NCBI GenBank assembly: GCA_902559565.1
Contig: CACEIH010000002.1
Span: forward strand, 62,001-126,000
DNA: 64,000 nt
Reading direction: 5' to 3'
DNA from: an uncultured Pelagibacteraceae bacterium
GTDB taxonomy: Bacteria; Pseudomonadota; Alphaproteobacteria; Pelagibacterales; Pelagibacteraceae
Shown here: positions 39,802-49,446 of the stretch, piece after piece
Layout of the letters: the number at the start of each line of letters is the position of its first letter
Position numbering within the stretch: the first letter of the stretch is position 1
Notes under the pieces: generated by a model
What the model was told of the DNA's origin: nothing
What the model saw: the letters and a program-made list of their open reading frames with translations, nothing else
The model's database searches: none
Translations under genes and position numbers: made by a program

Positions 39802-40209
39802 ATCTGAAGGTTTAATTTTTAAAATTTTCCAAACTCCGGAAGCTGAGGTAATTATTTTATTATTACATTGTAATTCACAGAATAAAAAAACCAAAGTTTT
39901 TGTTTTTTTCAAAATTTTAACTTTGCCAATAATTTCATCTCCTAATTTTGATGCTCCAATAAATTTAATATCAAGAGAAATGGTTACACAAGGAGCATTT
40001 TCTGCTGAACGGTGTGCCGCTGTTCCAGCACCAGCATCAATTAAAGCTGACAGGTATCCTCCATGAGTAATACCAGCAGCATTCAAATGATTTTCATTTA
40101 TAGTAGCTTTAAATTCAAATTCAGTATCAGAAATATTTTTAAACATAACACCACCGTTATGTTTCATAAATCCAGGCTTTAAACTAATTTGTTCAAATTT
40201 ATCAGACAT
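39784..40209 (-). CDS. PaaI-family hotdog thioesterase
   Basis: HLNAAGITHGGYLSALIDAGAGTAAHRS. Confidence 0.88.
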   Translation of the reverse strand: MSDKFEQISLKPGFMKHNGGVMFKNISDTEFEFKATINENHLNAAGITHGGYLSALIDAGAGTAAHRSAENAPCVTISLDIKFIGASKLGDEIIGKVKILKKTKTLVFLFCELQCNNKIITSASGVWKILKIKPSDLGPGG

Positions 40210-40215
40210 AATTTT

Positions 40216-40314
40216 TTATAGTACAAAAGTTAAAATTAATAAAATTATAAAAATGACTAAAAAGAAATATATCACTGACTTTTGTAGAGAAATTTTCATT
40301 AACCAATTAATCAC
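40216..40314 (-). CDS. putative 32-aa single-TM peptide (GTG start)
   Basis: (M)INWLMKISLQKSVIYFFLVIFIILLILTFVL*; AGGAG 5 nt upstream of GTG; 6-bp gap to thioesterase start. Confidence 0.5.
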   Translation of the reverse strand: MINWLMKISLQKSVIYFFLVIFIILLILTFVL

Positions 40315-40330
40315 ATTAGCTCCTTTTTAA

Positions 40331-40407
40331 TGGTGCGCCTGCTAGGAGTCGAACCCAGAACCTCCTGGTCCGTAGCCAAGCGCTCTATCCAGTTGAGCTA
40401 CAGGCGC
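40331..40407 (-). tRNA. tRNA-Arg (anticodon ACG)
   Basis: Reverse complement GCGCCTGTAGCTCAACTGGATAGAGCGCTTGGCTACGGACCAGG...CAGGCGCACCA; loop CTACGGA. Confidence 0.96.
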
Positions 40408-40479
40408 ATTTATAATTTTATTTAACTATAGTATATTAATTTTTAGTGTATTTTAATGATAAGACAAATTTAAAATTTT

Positions 40480-41655
40480 ATGGGTAATAATTCAAATGAA
40501 GTTGTTATTATAAGTGCAATTAGAACACCAATTGGCACTTATAAGGGTTCATTAAAAAAAATGAGATCCGATCAACTTGGATCCATAGTAATAAAAGAAA
40601 TATTAAAACAGTCAAAATTTAGTAAAGATGAAATTGATGAAGTAATAATGGGTCAAGTATTAACTGCTGGGGCAGGGCAAAACCCAGCAAGACAAGCTGC
40701 AATAAATGCAGGTATACCTATTTCAAAACCAGCTCATATAGTAAATCAAGTATGTGGTTCTGGCCTTAGAGCAGTTATATCAGGTTATCAATCAATTAGA
40801 TTAGGAGATTCCATTACTATAATTTCTGGAGGGCAAGAGAATATGTCAATAGCTCCACACTCAATATTTTATAGAGACGAGAAAAAAATTTCAGAGAATA
40901 AACTTTTAGATACAATGGTTAATGATGGGTTAATTGATGCATTTAACAATTATCATATGGGAGTAACAGCAGAGAATGTTGCAAAAAAATTTAATATATC
41001 AAGACAGGAACAAGACGAATTTGCTTTAAATTCGCAAAAAAAAACAGAAAAAGCTTTTAAAGATAATAAATTTAGTGACGAGCTAGTTAGAATAAATCAC
41101 AGTGGAAATATTTTAGATAAAGATGAACATCCAAGAACTAATTTAAAGATATCTGATTTAGAAAAATTAAGAACTGTATTTCAAGATAACGGAACTGTTA
41201 CACCAGGTAATTCTTCTGGAATAAATGATGGTGCAGCAGCTCTATTGTTAACATCTTTAAAACAAGCAGAAAAAAAATCTATAAAACCACTTGCAAAAAT
41301 AGTTTCTTGGGCTTCCGTTGGAGTTGATCCTACTTTAATGGGCTTGGGACCCATAGAGGCAGTTCGTGAAGCAACCAAAAAAGCAAAATGGAGATTAGAT
41401 GAAATTGATTTATTTGAAATTAATGAAGCTTTTGCTGCTCAAAGTATTGCAGTAATTCGTGAATTAGGTATTAATCAAGATAAGGTAAATGTTAATGGTG
41501 GGGCTATCGCCCTCGGTCATCCCATTGGTGCTTCAGGTGCAAGAATACTTGTAACTTTAATTCATGAAATGAAAAGACGAAAAAAAAATAAAGGTTGCGC
41601 AACACTCTGCATAGGTGGAGGGATGGGTATAGCTTTGTGTATTGAGAGAATTTAG
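40480..41655 (+). CDS. acetyl-CoA C-acetyltransferase (thiolase)
   Basis: VNQVCGSGLRAV; NVNGGAIALGHPIGASGARIL; CIGGGMGIA. Confidence 0.95.
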   Translation: MGNNSNEVVIISAIRTPIGTYKGSLKKMRSDQLGSIVIKEILKQSKFSKDEIDEVIMGQVLTAGAGQNPARQAAINAGIPISKPAHIVNQVCGSGLRAVISGYQSIRLGDSITIISGGQENMSIAPHSIFYRDEKKISENKLLDTMVNDGLIDAFNNYHMGVTAENVAKKFNISRQEQDEFALNSQKKTEKAFKDNKFSDELVRINHSGNILDKDEHPRTNLKISDLEKLRTVFQDNGTVTPGNSSGINDGAAALLLTSLKQAEKKSIKPLAKIVSWASVGVDPTLMGLGPIEAVREATKKAKWRLDEIDLFEINEAFAAQSIAVIRELGINQDKVNVNGGAIALGHPIGASGARILVTLIHEMKRRKKNKGCATLCIGGGMGIALCIERI

Positions 41656-41768
41656 GAATTAATTTTTCCGTATTTCTCTTCTAATAAAATTTTTTGTATC
41701 CATATTTTAGCATCTATATAAGTGCTAACTTTTGGTTGAATAAGTGTTTTTAAGAACTTTTTAATCAT
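41652..41768 (-). CDS. putative 38-aa small protein
   Basis: MIKKFLKTLIQPKVSTYIDAKIWIQKILLEEKYGKINS*; reads like protein rather than random AT-rich sequence; no clear SD. Confidence 0.4.
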   Translation of the reverse strand: MIKKFLKTLIQPKVSTYIDAKIWIQKILLEEKYGKINS

Positions 41769-41864
41769 TTTTGAAGCATGCACACAAAGAGTGTCAAAAA
41801 ATTGAGCAGAATGTGTTAAGATTTGCAATTAACTACATTTTTATAGTGTATAAAACATAAAAAT

Positions 41865-44800
41865 ATGACTGAAAAATTATTAGTTCCTGACATTGGTGAT
41901 TTTGAAAATGTTGAGGTAATTGAATTACTTGTTAAAGAAGGACAAGAGATAAAAAAAAATGACCCAGTAGTTACAATAGAAAGTGATAAATCTAGTGTTG
42001 AGATACCATCGACTTTTTCAGGAAAAATTGATTCTATTGTAGTAAAAGTTGGAGATAAAGTCTCAAAAGGTGACTTGATTCTAAATATATCAAATTCCAA
42101 TCAATCATCGTCATTATCTAAAGATGTTCCAAAAAATACTGAAAGTTTAATTCAAGAGGCTGAAAATTCATTGAAAAAAAATCAAGAACAAAAAATACCA
42201 ACAAAAAAAATTACAAAAGAAAAGCCTGAGATAATCCAAATTGTAAATGAGGGAGATATTGACCCATTAGAAACGGGTGAATGGCTTGAGTCACTTTCAG
42301 ACGTTATAGAAAAAGATGGTAATCAAAGAGCGCATTATTTGATTAAAGAATTAATAAATAAGGCATATATGGAAGGAGCAAATATTCCTTATACACAAAA
42401 CACACCATATATAAATACGATTCCTGTAAGTGAAGAGAGAAAATCCAATGGTGATCAAAATATTGAAAGAAGAATAAGATCGTTAATAAGATGGAATGCA
42501 GCTGCAATGGTAGTAAGAGCAAATAAAAAATTTCCTGAACTAGGAGGTCATATAGGAACTTTTGCATCAGCAGCAACTCTTTATGATGTTGGTATGAATC
42601 ATTTTTGGAGAGCTAAAAATAATAAATTTGGAGGTGATTTGATTTATTTTCAAGGTCATAGTGCTCCAGGCATGTATGCAAGAGCATTTCTTGAAGGTAG
42701 ATTAAATGAAAAACAATTAGATAGTTTTAGACAAGAAGTTAATCCTGGTGGTTTGTCGTCCTATCCACATCCATGGTTGATGCCAAATTTTTGGCAATTT
42801 CCAACAGTGTCGATGGGATTAGGTCCGATGTTAGCAATCTATCAAGCAAGATATATGAAGTATTTAATCAACCGAGGATTAATTAAAGATGAAGGAAGAA
42901 AAGTTTGGGCATTTTTAGGCGATGGAGAAATGGATGAGCCAGAATCTTTGGGTGCTATTGGTTTAGCAGCAAGAGAAAAATTAGATAACTTAATATTCGT
43001 AGTTAATTGTAATCTTCAAAGACTAGATGGACCCGTGAGAGGTAATGGAAAAATAATACAGGAACTAGAGGGAATATTTAGAGGGGCAGGTTGGAATGTT
43101 ATAAAAGTAATATGGGGTTCTTATTGGGATCAGTTATTAGCGAACGATAAAACAGGCCATTTAGTAAAAACTATGAATGAAACTGTTGATGGAGAATATC
43201 AAGCTATGAAAGCTCGAAATGGTGCGTATGTAAGAGAAAAATTTTTTGGAAAATATAAAGAAACTCAAGAACTAGTTTCAAGTCTTTCAGATAAAGATAT
43301 CTGGAGATTAAACAGAGGTGGACATGATCCACATAAAGTTTTTGCTGCATACGATAAAGCATCAAAAAATATTGGAAGTCCTACAGTAGTAATAGCAAAA
43401 ACCATAAAAGGTTATGGTATGGGTAAAAGCGGAGAAAGTGTTAACACGACACACCAAACTAAAAAATTAGATATAGATGACTTAATGTATTACAGAGATA
43501 GGTTTGATGTTCCTTTAACAGATCAACAAGTTAAAAATATTGAATATTATAAGCCTGATCAAAATTCTCCAGAGATTAAATATATCAAAGAAAGAAGACT
43601 TCAATTAGGTGGATTTATTCCAGAAAGAACTACTTATGCAAAACCAATTAAGGCTCCGCCTAAAAATATTTTTGATAACATGAAAGAATCCACAGGAAAA
43701 AAAGAAATGTCTACTACTATGGCATTAGTAAGAATGTTAACAAATCTCCTTAGAGACAAAAATGTTGCACCTCGATTAGTGCCTATTATTCCTGATGAAG
43801 CTAGAACATTTGGTATGGAAGGTTTTTTTCAAAAAGTTGGTATCTATGCTCATGAGGGACAAAAATATGAACCTGAGGATTCTGCTCAATTGAGTTCATA
43901 TAGGGAAGAAAAAAGTGGACAGGTTTTAGAGGAAGGAATTACGGAGGCTGGAGCGATGTCTTCTTGGATAGCAGCAGGAACTTCTTATACAAACCATGAT
44001 ATTGAGATGATACCTATCTATCTTTTTTACTCAATGTTTGGATTTCAAAGAATAGGAGATTTTGCATGGGCTGGTGCAGATAGTCAGTCCAGAGGTTTTT
44101 TGATCGGTGCTACTGCTGGAAGAACTACCTTAGCAGGCGAAGGTTTACAACATCAAGATGGACATAGTCATCTAATGGCATCAACAATTCCTAACTGTGT
44201 TTCATATGATCCAACTTTTCATTATGAATTAGCAGTAATTTTTAGAGACGGATTAAAAAGAATGCATGAAAAAAAGGAGAATATTTTCTACTACATTACA
44301 ACTATGAATGAAAACTATCCTCATCCTGCGATGCCAAAAGATAAATCTTGTGAAGAAGGAATCTTAAAAGGAATGTATAAGATTAAAGAATTTAATAAGT
44401 ATAAAAAAACTAAAATTCAATTTTTAGGATCTGGTACTATTTTAAGAGAGATGTTAGCAGGAGCAGAAATACTTCAAAATGAATATCAAATAGACAGTGA
44501 AATTTGGAGTGTAACAAGCTTTAATGAGCTAAGAAGAGATGGTTTAGAAGTAGAAAGATATAATCTTTTAAATCCTGATAAGGAACCAAAAAAATCTTAT
44601 GTTGAAAAATGCCTTGGTAAAACTGAAGGACCAATTTTGGCTGCTTCTGACTATATGAGAATGAATTCAGATCAAATTAGACCATATATAAATAAAAGTT
44701 TTTATTCATTAGGAACAGATGGATTTGGAAGAAGTGATACTAGAAAAAATTTAAGAAATTTTTTTGAAGTTGACAAAGAACATGTTGCTACTTACGGATT

Positions 44801-44903
44801 GAGTGTACTAGCAAAAGAACAACTTATAGCGTCTAAGTACGCAAAAGAGGCAATCAAAAAATATAAGATTGACATCAATAAACCAATGCCAACAAAATTA
44901 TAA
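41865..44903 (+). CDS. aceE: pyruvate dehydrogenase E1 (homodimeric type) with N-terminal lipoyl domain fusion
   Basis: aa 1-75 lipoyl domain (TIESDKSSVEIPS) followed by full AceE (GGHIGTFASAATLYDVGMNHFWRA; FLGDGEMDEPESLGAI). Confidence 0.93.
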   Translation: MTEKLLVPDIGDFENVEVIELLVKEGQEIKKNDPVVTIESDKSSVEIPSTFSGKIDSIVVKVGDKVSKGDLILNISNSNQSSSLSKDVPKNTESLIQEAENSLKKNQEQKIPTKKITKEKPEIIQIVNEGDIDPLETGEWLESLSDVIEKDGNQRAHYLIKELINKAYMEGANIPYTQNTPYINTIPVSEERKSNGDQNIERRIRSLIRWNAAAMVVRANKKFPELGGHIGTFASAATLYDVGMNHFWRAKNNKFGGDLIYFQGHSAPGMYARAFLEGRLNEKQLDSFRQEVNPGGLSSYPHPWLMPNFWQFPTVSMGLGPMLAIYQARYMKYLINRGLIKDEGRKVWAFLGDGEMDEPESLGAIGLAAREKLDNLIFVVNCNLQRLDGPVRGNGKIIQELEGIFRGAGWNVIKVIWGSYWDQLLANDKTGHLVKTMNETVDGEYQAMKARNGAYVREKFFGKYKETQELVSSLSDKDIWRLNRGGHDPHKVFAAYDKASKNIGSPTVVIAKTIKGYGMGKSGESVNTTHQTKKLDIDDLMYYRDRFDVPLTDQQVKNIEYYKPDQNSPEIKYIKERRLQLGGFIPERTTYAKPIKAPPKNIFDNMKESTGKKEMSTTMALVRMLTNLLRDKNVAPRLVPIIPDEARTFGMEGFFQKVGIYAHEGQKYEPEDSAQLSSYREEKSGQVLEEGITEAGAMSSWIAAGTSYTNHDIEMIPIYLFYSMFGFQRIGDFAWAGADSQSRGFLIGATAGRTTLAGEGLQHQDGHSHLMASTIPNCVSYDPTFHYELAVIFRDGLKRMHEKKENIFYYITTMNENYPHPAMPKDKSCEEGILKGMYKIKEFNKYKKTKIQFLGSGTILREMLAGAEILQNEYQIDSEIWSVTSFNELRRDGLEVERYNLLNPDKEPKKSYVEKCLGKTEGPILAASDYMRMNSDQIRPYINKSFYSLGTDGFGRSDTRKNLRNFFEVDKEHVATYGLSVLAKEQLIASKYAKEAIKKYKIDINKPMPTKL

Positions 44904-46162
44904 TGTCAGAAATAGAGATAAAAGTACCCAATATTGGAGACTTCAAAGATGTAGAGGTGATAGAAGTTTTAATTTCTGTAGGTCAAACAATAAAAAAAAA
45001 TGATCCTTTAATAACAATAGAGAGTGATAAATCTAGCGTAGAAATTCCATCAAATTTTGATGGCAAAATAAAATCTTTAAAAATAAAGGTTGGAGATAAA
45101 GTTTCAGAGGGAGACCTAATATTAATTCTAGACAGTGTTAATGAGGTACAGAAAAAGATTCAAAAAAAGCCAGTAGTTGAAAAAGAGATAAAAAAAAGTC
45201 AGATAAAAAGTTCAGAAATTCAAAAGATTCCAACTGATCAAAATAAAGTTTTAAATATATCATCAGCAAGTCCAAAAGTACGAAAATTTGCCAGAGAACT
45301 TGGAGTAGATATTAAACAAGTTACAGGCAGTGAACGTAAAGGTAGAGTTATTGAAAATGATGTAAAGTTATTTGTAGCTTCTAATTCAAATAATTTAATT
45401 AATAATGAAAATAAAAATAATGAAAAGATAACTCAAGAATATTCTCACGAAGTTTTTGGAGAAGTAGAAATAAAAGAGATACCGAGAGTAAAAAGATTAT
45501 CTTCAAAATATTTAATGAATTCTTGGAGGAATATTCCACATGTAACTAATCATGATGAGGCAGATATAACTGAGCTAGAAGAATTCAGAACATCTTTAAC
45601 TGATATATATACGGGAGAAAAAAAGAAGATCACCCCTTTGGCTTTTATTGTAAAGGCTTTAACTGCATCACTTAAAAAATTTCCAAATTTCAATAGTTCT
45701 ATAGATGATATTGATAATGGAAAAATGACTGTTAAAAAATATTATCATATTGGTATAGCTGTGGATACTCCGCATGGTTTAATGGTTCCAAAACTAAGAA
45801 ATGCAGATAATAAAAATATTAATATAATAAGTTCTGAACTCAAAAAAATTAGTGAACAATGTAGAAATCTTAAAATTGATAAAAAAGAATTGTTTGGTGG
45901 ATCTATGACAATAACAAGTCTAGGGGGAATTGGTGGTTCGTTTTTTACACCTATTATAAATTATCCTGAAGTTGCGATTTTAGGAGTTGGTAAATCTCAA
46001 AAAAAACAAGTTTTTTTAGATGGTAAATTTGTAATAAGAACGATGTTGCCTTTGTCATTATCTTATGATCACAGAATTATTGATGGAGCAGAGGCAGCTC
46101 GCTTTAACAATGATTTAAAAGAAAATTTAGGTAAAAATTTTGCTTATAAATTAGCAGTATAA
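44903..46162 (+). CDS. aceF: dihydrolipoamide acetyltransferase (E2)
   Basis: Lipoyl domain, peripheral subunit-binding domain (ASPKVRKFARELGVDIKQVTGS), catalytic LSYDHRIIDGAEAARF. Confidence 0.94.
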   Translation: MSEIEIKVPNIGDFKDVEVIEVLISVGQTIKKNDPLITIESDKSSVEIPSNFDGKIKSLKIKVGDKVSEGDLILILDSVNEVQKKIQKKPVVEKEIKKSQIKSSEIQKIPTDQNKVLNISSASPKVRKFARELGVDIKQVTGSERKGRVIENDVKLFVASNSNNLINNENKNNEKITQEYSHEVFGEVEIKEIPRVKRLSSKYLMNSWRNIPHVTNHDEADITELEEFRTSLTDIYTGEKKKITPLAFIVKALTASLKKFPNFNSSIDDIDNGKMTVKKYYHIGIAVDTPHGLMVPKLRNADNKNINIISSELKKISEQCRNLKIDKKELFGGSMTITSLGGIGGSFFTPIINYPEVAILGVGKSQKKQVFLDGKFVIRTMLPLSLSYDHRIIDGAEAARFNNDLKENLGKNFAYKLAV

Positions 46163-46167
46163 TAAGT

Positions 46168-47058
46168 ATGTCAAAAACTGTCTCATTATTTTGCGCATTA
46201 TTATGCACATTCATTTGGGGAACTACTTTTATCGCACAAGATACAGGCATGGATAATATAGGCCCGTTCACGTTTAATGCTGTGAGATTTTTTGTAGGTT
46301 TTTTAGCAATTATTCCTCTTGCATTTATATTCGAAGTAAAAAAATTTAAGTCAGAGTTTAAATTAGATTTAAAAACATTTGTTATTCTCTCTTTTTTAAT
46401 AGGTTTGTCACTTTTTTTAGGTTCTGCATTACAACAAGTAGCTCTTCTCTATACTGATGTGGCAAACGCAGCATTTTTTACAATTTTCTATGTTCCAATG
46501 GTACCAATTATAATTTTTATATTTAAAAAAAAATCTTTACATTGGAGTGTATGGCCTTCCGTTGTTCTATGTTTAATTGGTGGCTATCTTCTTACAAACT
46601 TTCATGATGCTACAGTAAGACTTGGGGATACTCTTGTCATCTTGGGTGCTTTATTTTGGAGCACACATATAATTTTTACTGGAATAATAGTTACTAAATA
46701 TAATTTGCCTTTAACTTTAGGTGCAATTCAAACTTTATTAGTTGCTTTATTTTCTTTTGTAATTGGATTAATTTATGAAGAATTTATAATTGAAAATATC
46801 TTAAATGAAATAGATTCAATTTTATATGCAGGAATTCTTTCAGGTGGATTTGCTTTTGTTTTACAAATTTATGCCCAAAAAAATATCACACCCGCACCAG
46901 CAGCAATAATTTTTTCATTGGAAGGTGTCTTTGCAACCATTGCTGCTTGGTTTTTGTTAAATCAAATTTTAGGAATTAATAATTTATTAGGATGTTTTTT
47001 TATATTATGTGGTGTTTTATTATCTCAATTATTGCCTTTGATAAAAAGACCAGCTTAA
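46168..47058 (+). CDS. EamA/DMT-superfamily transporter
   Basis: 10-TM ORF, FIWGTTFIAQDTGMDNIGPFTFNAVRF. Confidence 0.9.
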   Translation: MSKTVSLFCALLCTFIWGTTFIAQDTGMDNIGPFTFNAVRFFVGFLAIIPLAFIFEVKKFKSEFKLDLKTFVILSFLIGLSLFLGSALQQVALLYTDVANAAFFTIFYVPMVPIIIFIFKKKSLHWSVWPSVVLCLIGGYLLTNFHDATVRLGDTLVILGALFWSTHIIFTGIIVTKYNLPLTLGAIQTLLVALFSFVIGLIYEEFIIENILNEIDSILYAGILSGGFAFVLQIYAQKNITPAPAAIIFSLEGVFATIAAWFLLNQILGINNLLGCFFILCGVLLSQLLPLIKRPA

Positions 47059-47822
47059 AAATAAATTATTAAGAGCAAAATAAAAGCAATTATTATTCTA
47101 TAAATTACAAAAATATTTAAAGAAAATCTATTAAGGTAAATTAAAAAAAATTTTACTGTTGTATAAGAAAATAGAAAAGATAAAATCGTAGCGATAATTA
47201 TTGATATATTTATTTCTAAAGATTCATTGGGTATATCTTTTAATCCAAGAAAACTTGCTCCTGCTAAAGCAGGGATAGAAAGTAAAAATGAAATTTTACC
47301 TGAGTCAACTCTATTAAATTTTAAAAATCTTGCAGCTGTTATAGTAATACCTGCTCTACTAACTCCAGGTATTAATGCAAGCATTTGAAATAATCCTATA
47401 AACATAATTGATCTTAGATTGAGGTTTGAAGAAATATTTTGATCAATTTTTCTTTGATCGGCAAAGTATAGAATAATTCCAAAGAATAGTGTTGTCCATG
47501 CTATAACTTTAATATTTCTCAAAAGATAAATTAATTCAGTTGAATGTAGTATGTATCCAAAAATAATAAGTGGTATAGATCCAATTATAATTAGTTTAAA
47601 TAATTTTTGATTATGTTTAAGATCAAATAAATCTTTTTTAAAAAAAAATATTATCGCCAATAAAGAACCCAAATGTAAACTGACGTCTATTAATAATGAA
47701 CTTGCTTTTAGATCATAAAGGCTAGAAACTATAATTAAATGAGCCGATGAACTAATCGGTAAAAATTCAGATATCCCTTGAATCGCAGATAGAATGAGAA
47801 TTTCTATAAAATCTTGGAACAT
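47055..47822 (-). CDS. uppP: undecaprenyl-diphosphatase
   Basis: GISEFLPISSSAHLII; LIPGVSRAGITITAA. Confidence 0.95.
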   Translation of the reverse strand: MFQDFIEILILSAIQGISEFLPISSSAHLIIVSSLYDLKASSLLIDVSLHLGSLLAIIFFFKKDLFDLKHNQKLFKLIIIGSIPLIIFGYILHSTELIYLLRNIKVIAWTTLFFGIILYFADQRKIDQNISSNLNLRSIMFIGLFQMLALIPGVSRAGITITAARFLKFNRVDSGKISFLLSIPALAGASFLGLKDIPNESLEINISIIIATILSFLFSYTTVKFFLIYLNRFSLNIFVIYRIIIAFILLLIIYF

Positions 47823-47928
47823 ATAAGTGTCGTAACTTAAAAAATATCCTTTTAAAACAATTCGATTTAATCATATTAGGTATGCAAAAAATAAAATTTC
47901 TATATTTTAAGCTTATTTTAATTAAATA

Positions 47929-47949
47929 TAGGTCATAAATATTGACCTA
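47929..47949. promoter_or_regulatory. perfect palindrome upstream of gltD (candidate operator)
   Basis: TAGGTCA-TAAATAT-TGACCTA. Confidence 0.5.
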
Positions 47950-48006
47950 AATAATTCTTTTACTATGAAAAACAATGTATATTTTGCCCTGATTCTAAAA
48001 AAAATT

Positions 48007-49446
48007 ATGACTGATAAAATGCTCAAATTCGTAAAAATAGGTCAACAAACTCCACCTAAAAGAGAGGTTGCTAATAGAAAAGAAGACTTTAATGAAATTT
48101 ATGATGATTTTATCAAGCAAAAAGCTGAAGAACAATCAAGCAGATGTTCTCAATGTGGGGTTCCATTTTGTCAAGTCCACTGTCCTCTTAGTAATAATAT
48201 CCCAGATTGGCTAAAATTAACAGCAGAGGGAAGATTACAAGAAGCTTACGAATTATCTCAAAGTACAAACAATATGCCAGAGGTCTGCGGAAGAATATGC
48301 CCTCAAGATCGTCTTTGTGAAGGTAACTGTGTTATTGAACAGTCCGGGCATGGGACAGTAACGATTGGATCTATGGAAAAATATATAACAGATAATGCAT
48401 GGGAACAAGGTTGGGTTAAACCAATTGAAGTTAAACATGAAAAAGATCAAAGTGTAGGTATAATTGGGGCAGGACCAGCAGGGCTAGCAGCAGCTGAACA
48501 ATTAAGAAAGAATGGATATAAAATAACTGTTTATGATCGTTATGATCGTGCAGGAGGTTTGTTAATTTATGGTATTCCAAATTTTAAATTAGAAAAATAC
48601 GTTGTTGAAAGACGAACAAAGCTTCTAAAAGATGGTGGTATAGAATTTGTACAAAACTTTGAAGTTGGTAAAGATGCTAACTTAGATCAATTAAGAAAAA
48701 AGCATGATGCAATTTTAATTGCAACAGGAGTATACAAACCAAGAGAGATAAATTTACAAGGAAATGATTTAGAAAATATTTTTCCTGCAATGGAATTTTT
48801 AACAGCTTCAAATAAAAAAGGTTTAGGAGATAAAGTTGAATTATTTGATAAAGGAATTTTAAATGCAGAAGGAAAAGACATTGTAGTTATTGGTGGAGGA
48901 GATACTGCTATGGACTGTGTTAGAACTTCAGTTAGACAGAAAGCTAATTCAGTCAAGTGTCTTTACAGAAGAGATAAAGAAAATATGCCAGGATCTGCTA
49001 GAGAAGTTGCAAATGCTGAGGAAGAAGGTGTTGAATTTGTTTGGCTATCTAGCCCAAAAGAATTCAAAGGAACAAACAAAATAGAAAAATTAATTGTTAA
49101 TAAAATTAAATTGGGTGAGCCTGATGATTCAGGTAGAAGAAAACCAGAAATTAAAGAAAATTCAGAATTTGAAATTAAAGCTGATATGGTTATCAAAGCT
49201 CTTGGATTTGATCCTGAGGATCTACCACATTTATTCGACTGTAAAGAATTACAAGTTACAAAATGGGGAACTTTGAAAACAGACTTTGATACAATGCAAA
49301 CAAACTTAGATGGTGTTTTTGCAGCAGGAGACATTGTAAGAGGTGCATCACTTGTCGTTTGGGCAATTAAAGATGGCAGAGATGCTGCGACAGCAATGAA
49401 AAGTTATTTAGAAAGTAAAGAATTAAAAAAAATAAAAGTGGCATAA
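48007..49446 (+). CDS. gltD: glutamate synthase small subunit
   Basis: SSRCSQCGVPFCQVHCPLSNNIPDWL; GAGPAGLAAAEQL; start probably MTDKML at 48007 rather than 47965. Confidence 0.95.
   Translation: MTDKMLKFVKIGQQTPPKREVANRKEDFNEIYDDFIKQKAEEQSSRCSQCGVPFCQVHCPLSNNIPDWLKLTAEGRLQEAYELSQSTNNMPEVCGRICPQDRLCEGNCVIEQSGHGTVTIGSMEKYITDNAWEQGWVKPIEVKHEKDQSVGIIGAGPAGLAAAEQLRKNGYKITVYDRYDRAGGLLIYGIPNFKLEKYVVERRTKLLKDGGIEFVQNFEVGKDANLDQLRKKHDAILIATGVYKPREINLQGNDLENIFPAMEFLTASNKKGLGDKVELFDKGILNAEGKDIVVIGGGDTAMDCVRTSVRQKANSVKCLYRRDKENMPGSAREVANAEEEGVEFVWLSSPKEFKGTNKIEKLIVNKIKLGEPDDSGRRKPEIKENSEFEIKADMVIKALGFDPEDLPHLFDCKELQVTKWGTLKTDFDTMQTNLDGVFAAGDIVRGASLVVWAIKDGRDAATAMKSYLESKELKKIKVA

Noticed and set aside
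47882-47938. Possible 18-aa ORF MQKIKFLYFKLILIKYRS upstream of gltD
   Set aside because: No SD, very short, AT-rich composition; more likely chance.
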